Shown piece by piece: positions 1 to 6,760 of a DNA stretch of 21,539 nucleotides. The first letter of the stretch is position 1, and the number at the start of each line of letters is the position of its first letter. The notes beneath the pieces were generated by a model. The model saw only the letters and a program-made list of their open reading frames with translations, was not told where the DNA came from and made no database searches. A program made the translations under genes and the position numbers. Origin of the DNA: a virus; the IMG/VR virus record IMGVR_UViG_3300021959_000480, positions 1 to 21,539 of that record. One strand, given 5' to 3'.

Positions 1-1
1 T

Positions 2-451
2 GTTGATGTTGAGGAACCAGCTGGAGACTTTGATACTGAAGAAATTGACATCACCGATTTGGTTAATATGACACAAAACATTAAAAACGATTTAGATTCA
101 AGTAAATCAGATAATGATGCGGTTTTAGGTAAAATGGGAGATTTATTTGGTAAGTTGGATGATTTGGAATCTAAACTTTCTCAAATGGATGATGTAATGA
201 ATAAAATTGATAGTCTTGAAAGTAAGGTTACTCAAATGAAAGAACCAACACCACAAGAAAAACTCGAAATGAGGTCTTTAGATTCTTACCCATTCAATCA
301 AAACCCAAGTGATTTCTTTTCACAAAAACAAAGTGAAATGAAAAAAAGTGGTAAAAACGAATATGTAATCACTAAGTCTGACTTAGACGATATAAATTCA
401 GGTGAAATGAGAGCTTCATTTGGAGAAAAAGAAGACGAAGACGAATATTAA
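2..451 (+). CDS. acidic coiled-coil protein, 5'-truncated
   Basis: The reading frame is open from the left edge (first full codon at base 2) to TAA at 449-451, so this is the C-terminal 149 residues of a longer protein. The visible part is highly charged. It has a stretch of heptad-like leucine, isoleucine and methionine spacing (nt ~100-240, including LDDLESKLSQMDDV and MNKIDSLESKV), which suggests a coiled coil. After it comes a proline-bearing turn (EPTPQEKLEMRSLDS) and a very acidic C-terminus (EKEDEDEY). I see no enzymatic motif, signal peptide or membrane segment. A TTG at 59 could start a shorter product, but the frame runs unbroken through it, so it is more likely internal. The stop is one base from the next ATG, so the two genes are probably translationally coupled. 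I do not recognise the function; a scaffold or virion-associated role is only a guess from composition. Confidence 0.8.
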   Translation, partial: VDVEEPAGDFDTEEIDITDLVNMTQNIKNDLDSSKSDNDAVLGKMGDLFGKLDDLESKLSQMDDVMNKIDSLESKVTQMKEPTPQEKLEMRSLDSYPFNQNPSDFFSQKQSEMKKSGKNEYVITKSDLDDINSGEMRASFGEKEDEDEY

Positions 452-452
452 T

Positions 453-818
453 ATGAACTTAAGTGGTAATGTAAAATTTTTTCTTGAGATTCAATCACAA
501 CTCAAAGTACTACATTGGCAAACCAAGAGTCACGCTAAACACCTTGCATTTGGAGAAACATACAATGCGTTAGATGATCTAATAGATAATTTCGTAGAAA
601 TTGCTATGGGTATATATGGTAGATTTAAATTAGAAGAAGAAGAAACGAACATATCGATTCAAAATCTTTCTGATATTGATTTACTCGGAATGATTAAAAC
701 TGTCAGAAGTAGTTTACATCAAATGGAGATAAATCCAAAAGATACTGATCTGTTAAACATCAAAGACGAAATATTAGCACAGGTTAATAAACTATCTTAT
801 TTACTGACACTCAAGTAA
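453..818 (+). CDS. small Dps/ferritin-like phage protein
   Basis: This is a 121-residue, mostly helical protein. I chose ATG 453, one base after the previous stop; an in-frame TTG at 420 would overlap the upstream gene and add only a lysine-rich extension. The N-terminal half reads like the first helices of Dps: an LHWQTKS segment (His21), a second histidine (His30), then DDLIDNFVEIA with Asp45 and Glu49. The spacing His30 +15 Asp +4 Glu is that of the Dps ferroxidase ligands His43, Asp58 and Glu62 in Listeria Dps. It is shorter than typical Dps (about 150-170 residues), and the gap between the two histidines is three residues shorter. I recall related phage proteins being labelled only as a domain of unknown function. 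Iron binding or DNA protection is inference. It sits just before the gp32 unit and is followed by a terminator. Confidence 0.75.
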   Translation: MNLSGNVKFFLEIQSQLKVLHWQTKSHAKHLAFGETYNALDDLIDNFVEIAMGIYGRFKLEEEETNISIQNLSDIDLLGMIKTVRSSLHQMEINPKDTDLLNIKDEILAQVNKLSYLLTLK

Positions 819-840
819 AAACAACATTTTTTAAATTAAT

Positions 841-873
841 AAAGTCCAGGGGGTTGACCTTTGGACTTTTTTT
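841..873 (+). terminator. rho-independent terminator after the Dps-like gene
   Basis: AAAGTCCA (841-848) pairs with TGGACTTT (862-869). The stem continues inward through two G-T wobbles and two G-C pairs, giving about 12 pairs closed by a GTTGA loop, with a T run at 867-873. It separates the upstream pair of genes from the gp32 transcript. Confidence 0.85.
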
Positions 874-876
874 GTG

Positions 877-888
877 TATATTTTATTA
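877..888 (+). promoter_or_regulatory. candidate phage promoter element upstream of gp32 gene
   Basis: TATATTTTATTA lies just after the terminator and 22 bases before the gp32 ATG. It is near-identical to the TTATATTTATTA found before the gp25 gene (9279-9290) and before the gene at 19102. A second AT-rich box, AATAAATA at 895-902, matches the T4 late promoter TATAAATA at 7 of 8 positions. In such AT-rich DNA either could be chance. Confidence 0.25.
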
Positions 889-910
889 TAAACAAATAAA
901 TATTTAAATT

Positions 911-1744
911 ATGAGTACAATCGACGCGATACTGAATCAGTATCAAAAGAACAACAATCCATCCGCAGGCGGAAACAGAATCTCAAGTGAAGAAAGACTA
1001 AAAAGATACTTCACAACCATCTTACCGAAAGGAACGAGAAATGGTGAAAAAAGACTTCGTATTCTACCAGCCACTGATGGAGGGTCACCATTTGTAGAAG
1101 TAAAATTCCACGAACTCCAAGTTAATGATAACTGGATGAAAATATATGACCCAGCACAAGTAGGTGAGAAATCACCATTAAACGAAGTAAGAGATAGTTT
1201 ACTTGCAACAGGAATTGAGGAAGATAAAAAAACCGCAAGAACCTATAACGCAAGAAAATTCTACATCGTTAAAGTTATCGATAGAGATAACGAAGAAGAT
1301 GGACCTAAATTTTGGAGGTTCAAGCATAACTACAAACAAGAGGGACCTTTAGATAAAATCTTCCCAATCTTCAAGAACAAAGGTGATATTACTCATCCAA
1401 CTGAAGGTAGAGATTTAATTTTGTCACTTTCTTTAAACAAAGCACCTAATGGTCGTGAGTACACAACGATTAGTTCTGTAATGTATGAAGATGTTGGACC
1501 TTTATCAACAGATCCTGAACAGGCAAACGCATGGGCAAATGATACACAAACGTGGGAGGATGTCTATTCTAAAAAACCTATTGAGTATTTGGAATTGGTT
1601 GCATTGGGTGAAACACCAAGATGGGACAATGATCAAAAGAAGTTTGTAGGAACTAACGAACCAACAACCGTTGAATTTTCGAATCCAACACCTGTTGTAG
1701 ATCCACAAAGTAATGAAACCAAATCGGATGATTTACCATTTTAA
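911..1744 (+). CDS. 32: gp32-like single-stranded DNA-binding protein
   Basis: This 277-residue protein matches T4-type gp32 in length and layout. A flexible basic N-terminus (ERLKRYFTT, RNGEKRLRILP) leads into an OB-fold-like core with the FYIVKVIDR and PKFWRFKHNY strands, followed by a proline/asparagine-rich linker and an acidic tail. It would coat single strands at the replication fork and during recombination with UvsX, two genes of the same unit. Two things are odd. There is no cysteine anywhere, so the zinc site of T4 gp32 (one His, three Cys) cannot form, although a His remains at residue 66. The C-terminus is SDDLPF, very like the bacterial SSB tip (DDDIPF) that recruits host repair proteins, and unlike T4 gp32. 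No Shine-Dalgarno site precedes the start. Identification rests on family resemblance and the uvsX/rnh/gp41 context. Confidence 0.82.
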   Translation: MSTIDAILNQYQKNNNPSAGGNRISSEERLKRYFTTILPKGTRNGEKRLRILPATDGGSPFVEVKFHELQVNDNWMKIYDPAQVGEKSPLNEVRDSLLATGIEEDKKTARTYNARKFYIVKVIDRDNEEDGPKFWRFKHNYKQEGPLDKIFPIFKNKGDITHPTEGRDLILSLSLNKAPNGREYTTISSVMYEDVGPLSTDPEQANAWANDTQTWEDVYSKKPIEYLELVALGETPRWDNDQKKFVGTNEPTTVEFSNPTPVVDPQSNETKSDDLPF

Positions 1745-1757
1745 CTAAATAACCTAT

Positions 1758-1845
1758 GGGTCCCCACCTCAAAAAAAGTTTGATGGAAACATCTGGTGGA
1801 GCAAGAAACCGACCATTTGTCGGCCCCGAGAGTGGGGACCCTTTT
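1758..1845 (+). ncRNA. candidate structured RNA or attenuator between gp32 and uvsX genes
   Basis: GGGTCCCCAC (1758-1767) pairs perfectly with GTGGGGACCC (1832-1841). CTC (1768-1770) also pairs with GAG (1828-1830) across a one-base bulge. The closed region holds GATG-GAAA-CATC (1782-1793), a hairpin with a GNRA tetraloop, and CCGAC-CATTT-GTCGG (1809-1823). An alternative pairing TGGT.GG (1794-1799) with CC.ACCA (1809-1815) would exclude the second hairpin. The outer stem is followed at once by TTTT (1842-1845), and the uvsX ATG is 15 bases past the stem. It could be a large-loop terminator, an attenuator, a riboswitch-like leader or an RNA processing site. I do not recognise the family. The local GC content stands out against the surrounding AT-rich DNA. 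Confidence 0.55.
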
Positions 1846-1856
1846 ATATTACAAAT

Positions 1857-2855
1857 ATGGCAATAAAGAAAAAAGATTTTAAAAGTATTAAAGCGAAATT
1901 TTCTAAACAGGCTAAATTTAAGTCTGATAGATTTTTCGATTTGGGTGATGCTTTTTTAGACGCTACAGGTTTACCAGGACCGGCAATGGGACATATTAAT
2001 ATGATGTTAGGTCATTCTGATACGGGTAAAACAACTGCACTTGTAAAAACAGCGGTAGATGCTCAGAAAAAAGGGGTATTACCTGTTTTTGTTATTACAG
2101 AACAGAAGTGGGATTTCCCACATGCTAAAATGATGGGTCTCGAAGTTGAGGAGTTGGTTGATGAGGAGACAGGAGAGATTGAATATGATGGATTTTTCCT
2201 TTTCAATAATGAGTTCCAATATATAGAACAAATTACTGATTACATAAATGAATTAATTGATGCTCAGAAGAAAGGTGAATTAGAATATGATTTACTATTC
2301 TTATGGGATTCGGTTGGATCAGTACCATGTAAAATGACTTTTGATGGTAAAGGTGGTAAACAACATAACGCATCAACGTTAGCTGATAAAATCGGAATGG
2401 GTTTGAATCAGAGAATTTCAGGTTCAAGAAGAGTTGATTCAGAATTTACAAACACACTTGTTATTGTAAATCAACCATGGGTGGAACTACCCGACAATCC
2501 ATTTAGTCAACCAAAGATTAAGGCGAAGGGTGGAGAATCAATATGGTTAAATTCTACACTTGTATTTAGATTTGGTAATCAGAAGAATGCGGGTACTAAC
2601 CCAATTGCAGCTGTTAAAGATAAGAGAAAAGTGAGATTTGCTACAAGGTCTAAGATTTCAATCATGAAAAATCATGTAAATGGACTTGGGTATGAAGATG
2701 GTAGAATTATACTAACATCACACGGGTTCTTATCGGGTAAAGACGCAGCTGAAGAGAAAAAGTCGTTAGAGTCTTACAAATTAGAACACGCCGCTTTATG
2801 GAAAGAAAAACTCGGTATTGAGGGTGAATTTGATTTAAAAGAAGAAAAAGAATAG
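1857..2855 (+). CDS. uvsX: UvsX/RecA-like recombinase
   Basis: This 332-residue RecA-fold ATPase is predicted to form filaments on single-stranded DNA and catalyse strand exchange, which T4-like phages use for recombination-dependent replication and repair. Walker A is GHSDTGKTT (residues 52-60). Walker B is LLFLWDSVGSV (146-156, Asp151). The glutamine sensor is in VNQPW (204-208), followed by a glycine-rich loop-2-like region, KAKGGESIWLNS (222-233). The C-terminus is lysine/glutamate-rich. The neighbours gp32, RNase H and gp41 are the classic T4 replication/recombination set, which favours UvsX over host RecA or a RadA-like protein. The length is slightly below T4 UvsX. The start sits 15 bases after the folded RNA element at 1758-1841, so its expression may depend on that structure. 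Confidence 0.85.
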   Translation: MAIKKKDFKSIKAKFSKQAKFKSDRFFDLGDAFLDATGLPGPAMGHINMMLGHSDTGKTTALVKTAVDAQKKGVLPVFVITEQKWDFPHAKMMGLEVEELVDEETGEIEYDGFFLFNNEFQYIEQITDYINELIDAQKKGELEYDLLFLWDSVGSVPCKMTFDGKGGKQHNASTLADKIGMGLNQRISGSRRVDSEFTNTLVIVNQPWVELPDNPFSQPKIKAKGGESIWLNSTLVFRFGNQKNAGTNPIAAVKDKRKVRFATRSKISIMKNHVNGLGYEDGRIILTSHGFLSGKDAAEEKKSLESYKLEHAALWKEKLGIEGEFDLKEEKE

Positions 2856-2882
2856 ATTGTTGAACCTTATAACAGGTCATAA

Positions 2883-3899
2883 ATGTCAGTATTATTAGTA
2901 GACGGAGATAACTTACTTACGATTGGATTTTATGGAGTAAAAAATTACTTCTATAAAGGAGAACACATCGGTGGGTTATACCATTTTATCAACACATTAA
3001 GAAAATCGTTTGAGTTATATAAACTTGATAAGATAGTTGTTTTTTGGGATGGTGAAGATGGTGCTGCTACTCGTAAAAAGATGTACTCACGTTATAAGGA
3101 AAACCGAAGACAAAGAATTCGTTCCGACAAGGAAAAAGAATCCTACACAAAACAGAGAAGAAGAATTCAACAATACCTTGAAGAACTTTATGTTAGACAA
3201 GGTGAGTTTGATTTTTGTGAAGCGGATGATTGTATTGCTGAATACGCACAAAACAGTAAAGAAAATACAATTATCTATTCTTCTGATGGGGATTTGGCTC
3301 AGTTAGTATCTGACACTACAAGGGTGTATAACCCATCTCACAGGAAACTTTACAGTCAAGATGATATAATTCAATACGAACATCAAGAACTACACATACA
3401 GAACGTTAAAATCGTTAAAATGGTATGTGGTGATCGATCTGATAATATTACAGGTATCTATAATTTAGGGATAAAGAAAATTTTAAAACTATTCCCTGAG
3501 TTGAAAACAAAACCAGTGACTTTAAAAGAAATTATTGAACGTTCAAATCAATTATTTGAGGAAGATAAGAATAATAAAACAATAAAAAACCTTTTAACAG
3601 GGGTTACCAAATATGGTATTTACGGTGAGGAGCTTTTTAACCTCAACGAAAGTATCGTTAGTTTAGACCAACCGTTTCTTACGCCAGACGCTCGAGAAAC
3701 AATCACCGACCTTATCCATGAAAATTTGGATCCCGAAGGAAGATCCTACAAGAACACGATGAAGATGATGATGGAAGATGGTATGTTCACCGTTCTCCCT
3801 AAATCAGATGATGCGTGGATAAAGTTCCTCAACCCTTTTTTACGACTAACTCGTAAAGAAAAAAATAAAAGAATTATAAAATTTAAAAATCATGACTAA
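2883..3899 (+). CDS. rnh: RNase H / 5'-3' exonuclease, FEN family (T4 rnh-like)
   Basis: The 338-residue protein carries the metal-binding acid clusters of the FEN/5'-nuclease family. These are LLVDGDN (Asp7, Asp9), VVFWDGEDG (52-60) followed by RKKMYSRYKENR (64-75), EADD (113-116), SSDGD (133-137) and GDRSDN (183-188). The last leads into the helix-hairpin-helix-like GIYNLGIKKI. Such enzymes remove the RNA primers of Okazaki fragments and cut 5' flaps. The clusters are all intact, so it should be active. T4 RNase H is of similar size (about 305 residues); the longer C-terminus here ends in a basic RKEKNKR stretch that may bind DNA or gp32. Its last eight bases overlap the next gene (start at 3892). 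Confidence 0.88.
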   Translation: MSVLLVDGDNLLTIGFYGVKNYFYKGEHIGGLYHFINTLRKSFELYKLDKIVVFWDGEDGAATRKKMYSRYKENRRQRIRSDKEKESYTKQRRRIQQYLEELYVRQGEFDFCEADDCIAEYAQNSKENTIIYSSDGDLAQLVSDTTRVYNPSHRKLYSQDDIIQYEHQELHIQNVKIVKMVCGDRSDNITGIYNLGIKKILKLFPELKTKPVTLKEIIERSNQLFEEDKNNKTIKNLLTGVTKYGIYGEELFNLNESIVSLDQPFLTPDARETITDLIHENLDPEGRSYKNTMKMMMEDGMFTVLPKSDDAWIKFLNPFLRLTRKEKNKRIIKFKNHD

Positions 3900-4341
3900 T
3901 CACGAATCAACTAAAGTAGAATTTTTATTATCACTAAGTGGTAATATAATTTGTCAAAGATTCTTCAATGTGAAGGATTTCAATCATAAAGCAAAAAGAT
4001 CTTTAGATATTAGTGCGGATGTATCAAATATTTGTGAAGAAATTTCAAACGATTTGAAAGAAAAAACATTGGATTTTCTTAGTAGTAATCAAAACTATTT
4101 TCCCGTTTTGGACTCTGGTAACACATCTGAAGCTGAAGAAGAAGAGTACTTTTTACTTGAACTTAAGTTAAATGACGCAGTATTTATTCAAAGGATATTC
4201 GCTGCACATGTCTTTCCACCTAAGGTAAGATACTCGGTAGACATTAGACCAAAACTCAGAAGAATTTTAAACGATTTATCTGAGACCTTATCATATGATG
4301 ATGTGACCACAAATTACATGTCATATGACTTAACAAAGTAG
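3892..4341 (+). CDS. unknown protein with two copies of one domain, between rnh and helicase genes
   Basis: I do not recognise this 149-residue protein. It is built from two copies of a roughly 45-residue unit, residues 11-55 and 87-133, joined by an acidic linker (SEAEEEEY at 79-86). Both copies begin FLL.L, share QR.F, a later F, K, then S.DI, and end in an amphipathic helix. By hand alignment about 16 of 45 aligned positions are identical, with two gaps. There is no catalytic motif, cysteine pair, signal peptide or membrane segment. The ATG overlaps the end of rnh by eight bases, which suggests coupled translation. The helicase follows after 28 bases. Position suggests a replication accessory role (loader or adaptor), but this is inference only; I see no specific resemblance to gp59 or gp61. 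Confidence 0.8.
   Translation: MTNHESTKVEFLLSLSGNIICQRFFNVKDFNHKAKRSLDISADVSNICEEISNDLKEKTLDFLSSNQNYFPVLDSGNTSEAEEEEYFLLELKLNDAVFIQRIFAAHVFPPKVRYSVDIRPKLRRILNDLSETLSYDDVTTNYMSYDLTK
3922..4290 (+). repeat. internal protein-level duplication (two ~45-residue units)
   Basis: Unit 1 is encoded at 3922-4056 and unit 2 at 4150-4290. The shared pattern is FLL.L, then QR.F four to six residues after a shared Asn, then F, K, S.DI, and a closing helix with I, S and L conserved. The duplication is diverged, so it is visible in protein but not as a DNA repeat. Confidence 0.55.
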
Positions 4342-4369
4342 AATAATAATATAAAAATTTGAGATAATC

Positions 4370-5758
4370 ATGCAAGAAAAGAATTTCGGTGAGTTGGGTA
4401 ATCAGTTCCAACAAACATTAATAAAATCAATAATCGAAGACAAAAAATACGGGGAACAAATCCTCGAAGTTTTAGACAGTAAGTATTTTGACAATATTAC
4501 TTTTAAGTACATTGTACAAAATGTAAAAGAGTTGTTTAATACTTACAATTCGAGAGTACCTGACTATGAAACAGTCAGACAAAAGATTACCGAAAGTTCA
4601 CTTGCAAACCCTAAAACAAGTAAGATTCACATCGACACGTTAGATGCGATTGAAAATTTAAAAGATCCTGTACACACACCTTCATTTGTGAAGGACACGG
4701 CACTTAATTTCTGTAAACAACAGAGTTTAAAGAAGACTTTGAAAGATGTGGATAAATTAATTCATGGTGGGGATTTCCAATCGTATGATAGAATTGAAGA
4801 GATGATTGCTGAAGCACTTCAAGTGGGTGTTTCCGATGATGTTGTTGTGGATATATTAGATAATATTTCTGATGCGTTGGAGAACGACATGAGGACTCCA
4901 ATGGAAACAGGTATTACTGGTTTAGACAATTTACTTGATGGTGGATTATCACATGGTGAATTGGGTATGGTGTTAGCACCTACAGGAACAGGTAAAACAA
5001 CAATACTAACTAAGTTTGCAAATACTGCAGTTAATCAGGGTAAAAATGTGATTCAGTTCTTCTTTGAAGATAGTAATGCACAAATACAAAGAAAACACTT
5101 TACGGTTTGGTCAGGTGTTGAAGCTAAACATCAGAGCGAACAGAAGGCATACGTTCAAGAGAAGATTGAAGAGGCAACAAGTAGAGAAGGTTTTGGTAGT
5201 CTTAAGTTAGTTAGATTACCTAATGGAACATCAACAACGGGTGATATTAAAAGAATTATTAGAAAAGTTTCTGCACAAGGACAAAAACCCGACTTAGTAC
5301 TAATCGACTACATTGACTGTCTTACTTCGGATAAGTCAATAAATGGTGAAGAGTGGAAAGGTGAGGGTGCAATTATTAGGTCTATAGAATCTATGTGTCA
5401 TGAAATGAATATCGGTGTTTGGACTGCTGCTCAAGGTAACAGACAATCAAGTACTGTGGATGTACCAGGTGTTGACCATTTCGGTGGTTCTATTAAAAAG
5501 GCACAATCATCACACATCATTTTATCTATATCAAGATCAAATGAACAAAAAGAAAACAAAACCGCTAACGTGACTTTAGTTAAATCACGAATTGGTCAAG
5601 ATGGTATTACCTTCAGTGACTGTAAGTTTGATAATGCAATGATGGACATCGTTCTTGAGGAACAGATGACTATGTTAGGATTTGAACAAAATAAAGTTCA
5701 GAGAAATACTGAGAGAGCGGCTCAATTGTACAAACAATCTCAAGGAATAAAACAATAA
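4370..5758 (+). CDS. 41: replicative DNA helicase, gp41/DnaB-like
   Basis: This 462-residue protein is a RecA-type hexameric helicase that would unwind the replication fork 5' to 3'. The N-terminal helical domain (about 1-150) resembles the DnaB/gp41 N-terminal domain. The ATPase core then opens with ETGITGLDNLLDGGLSHGEL (179-198). Walker A is APTGTGKTT (203-211), a DnaB-type acidic FFED lies at 230-234, Walker B is DLVLIDYID (308-316), and AAQGNR with sensor Gln355 is at 353-358. SRS (388-390) and KSRIGQ lie where DnaB-family proteins carry their arginine finger and loop. The length matches T4 gp41 (475 residues). No intein or insertion is visible. The primase partner gp61 is not in the window. 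The leader is AT-rich with no Shine-Dalgarno site. Confidence 0.9.
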   Translation: MQEKNFGELGNQFQQTLIKSIIEDKKYGEQILEVLDSKYFDNITFKYIVQNVKELFNTYNSRVPDYETVRQKITESSLANPKTSKIHIDTLDAIENLKDPVHTPSFVKDTALNFCKQQSLKKTLKDVDKLIHGGDFQSYDRIEEMIAEALQVGVSDDVVVDILDNISDALENDMRTPMETGITGLDNLLDGGLSHGELGMVLAPTGTGKTTILTKFANTAVNQGKNVIQFFFEDSNAQIQRKHFTVWSGVEAKHQSEQKAYVQEKIEEATSREGFGSLKLVRLPNGTSTTGDIKRIIRKVSAQGQKPDLVLIDYIDCLTSDKSINGEEWKGEGAIIRSIESMCHEMNIGVWTAAQGNRQSSTVDVPGVDHFGGSIKKAQSSHIILSISRSNEQKENKTANVTLVKSRIGQDGITFSDCKFDNAMMDIVLEEQMTMLGFEQNKVQRNTERAAQLYKQSQGIKQ

Positions 5759-5773
5759 TTAAATTAAAATAAG

Positions 5774-6748
5774 ATGACAGAAAAAATTTTACAAGAAAAT
5801 GCAGGACGTTTTGTCCTTTTCCCAATAACACATAATGATATTTGGAAGTACTATAAACAACAAGAAGCAAGTTTTTGGACTGCTGAAGAAATTGACTTAC
5901 AACAAGATGTAAGTGATTGGACTAATAAATTAAATGATGATGAGAGACATTTCGTAAAACACGTATTGGCGTTTTTTGCGGCGTCTGATGGTATCGTTAA
6001 TGAAAATCTCGCTGAGAACTTTATTAATGATGTACAATACACCGAAGCGAAGTTCTTCTATGGTTTTCAAATTGCAATGGAAAATATTCACTCGGAGACT
6101 TATTCGTTATTAATTGACTCCTTAATTAAGGATACTCAAGAACAAGATAGATTGTTCAACGCAATTGAAACTATACCCGCAATTCAAAAGAAAGCGGAAT
6201 GGGCACTTAAATGGATTGAATCTGATTCATTTGCTGAAAGACTTATTGCGTTCGCAGCGGTAGAGGGTATATTCTTCTCAGGATCATTCTGTTCAATATT
6301 TTGGTTAAAGAAACGTGGTTTAATGCCAGGTCTAACATTCTCCAATGAATTAATTTCAAGAGATGAAGGGTTACACTGTGATTTTGCATGTCACTTATAT
6401 AACAATCACATTGAAAATAAACTACCTGAAGGAAGAATTGAAGAAATAATCTTATCGGCTTTAAAGATTGAGAAAGAATTTATACTTGAGGCATTACCTG
6501 TGAGATTAATTGGTATGAATGCTGACTTGATGGAACAATATTTAGAATTCGTTACTGACAGATTATTAGATTCGTTGGGTATTGAAAAGAAGTTTAATAC
6601 TGAGAACCCATTTGATTTTATGCAAAACATTGCATTACAAGGAAAAACTAATTTCTTTGAAAAGAGAGTTGCTGAATATCAAAAGGCGGGTGTTAATACC
6701 GACGGAGATGAAGATTTAGACTCTGCATTTGGTGAAATGGATTTTTAA
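5774..6748 (+). CDS. nrdB: class Ia ribonucleotide reductase, small (beta) subunit
   Basis: The 324-residue protein houses the diiron-tyrosyl radical that the large subunit needs to reduce ribonucleotides. By alignment from memory with mouse R2, the ligands are Asp72, Glu103, His106, Glu164, Glu198 and His201, and the radical tyrosine is Tyr110, with matching spacing throughout. All are present, so this is a conventional tyrosyl-radical enzyme and not a class Ic or metal-free variant. Blocks such as [41 protein letters not shown] and NPFDFMQNI are much closer to eukaryotic R2 (also the type common in Bacteroidota) than to E. coli or T4 NrdB. The C-terminus, FGEMDF, is the acidic-aromatic tail that docks on NrdA. 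The gene precedes nrdA by 12 bases and is probably cotranscribed with it. Confidence 0.96.
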   Translation: MTEKILQENAGRFVLFPITHNDIWKYYKQQEASFWTAEEIDLQQDVSDWTNKLNDDERHFVKHVLAFFAASDGIVNENLAENFINDVQYTEAKFFYGFQIAMENIHSETYSLLIDSLIKDTQEQDRLFNAIETIPAIQKKAEWALKWIESDSFAERLIAFAAVEGIFFSGSFCSIFWLKKRGLMPGLTFSNELISRDEGLHCDFACHLYNNHIENKLPEGRIEEIILSALKIEKEFILEALPVRLIGMNADLMEQYLEFVTDRLLDSLGIEKKFNTENPFDFMQNIALQGKTNFFEKRVAEYQKAGVNTDGDEDLDSAFGEMDF

Positions 6749-6760
6749 AATATATAAGAT

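Noticed and set aside
420-452. Upstream TTG start extending the Dps-like protein by eleven residues.
   Set aside because: The extension overlaps the upstream coding end and is a lysine-rich by-product of its GAAGACGAAG sequence. ATG 453 gives a natural start one base after the stop.
1758-1845. Possible hammerhead, HDV-like or twister ribozyme in the folded element.
   Set aside because: The UUUGAUGG segment lacks the essential C of CUGAUGA, the outer stem topology does not fit HDV-like nesting, and no twister core is present.
2861-2879. Small hairpin (TGA-CCT / AGGTCA with one bulge, loop TATAAC) just before the RNase H start.
   Set aside because: Only six pairs with a bulge and no T run; too weak to call a terminator or a translational switch.
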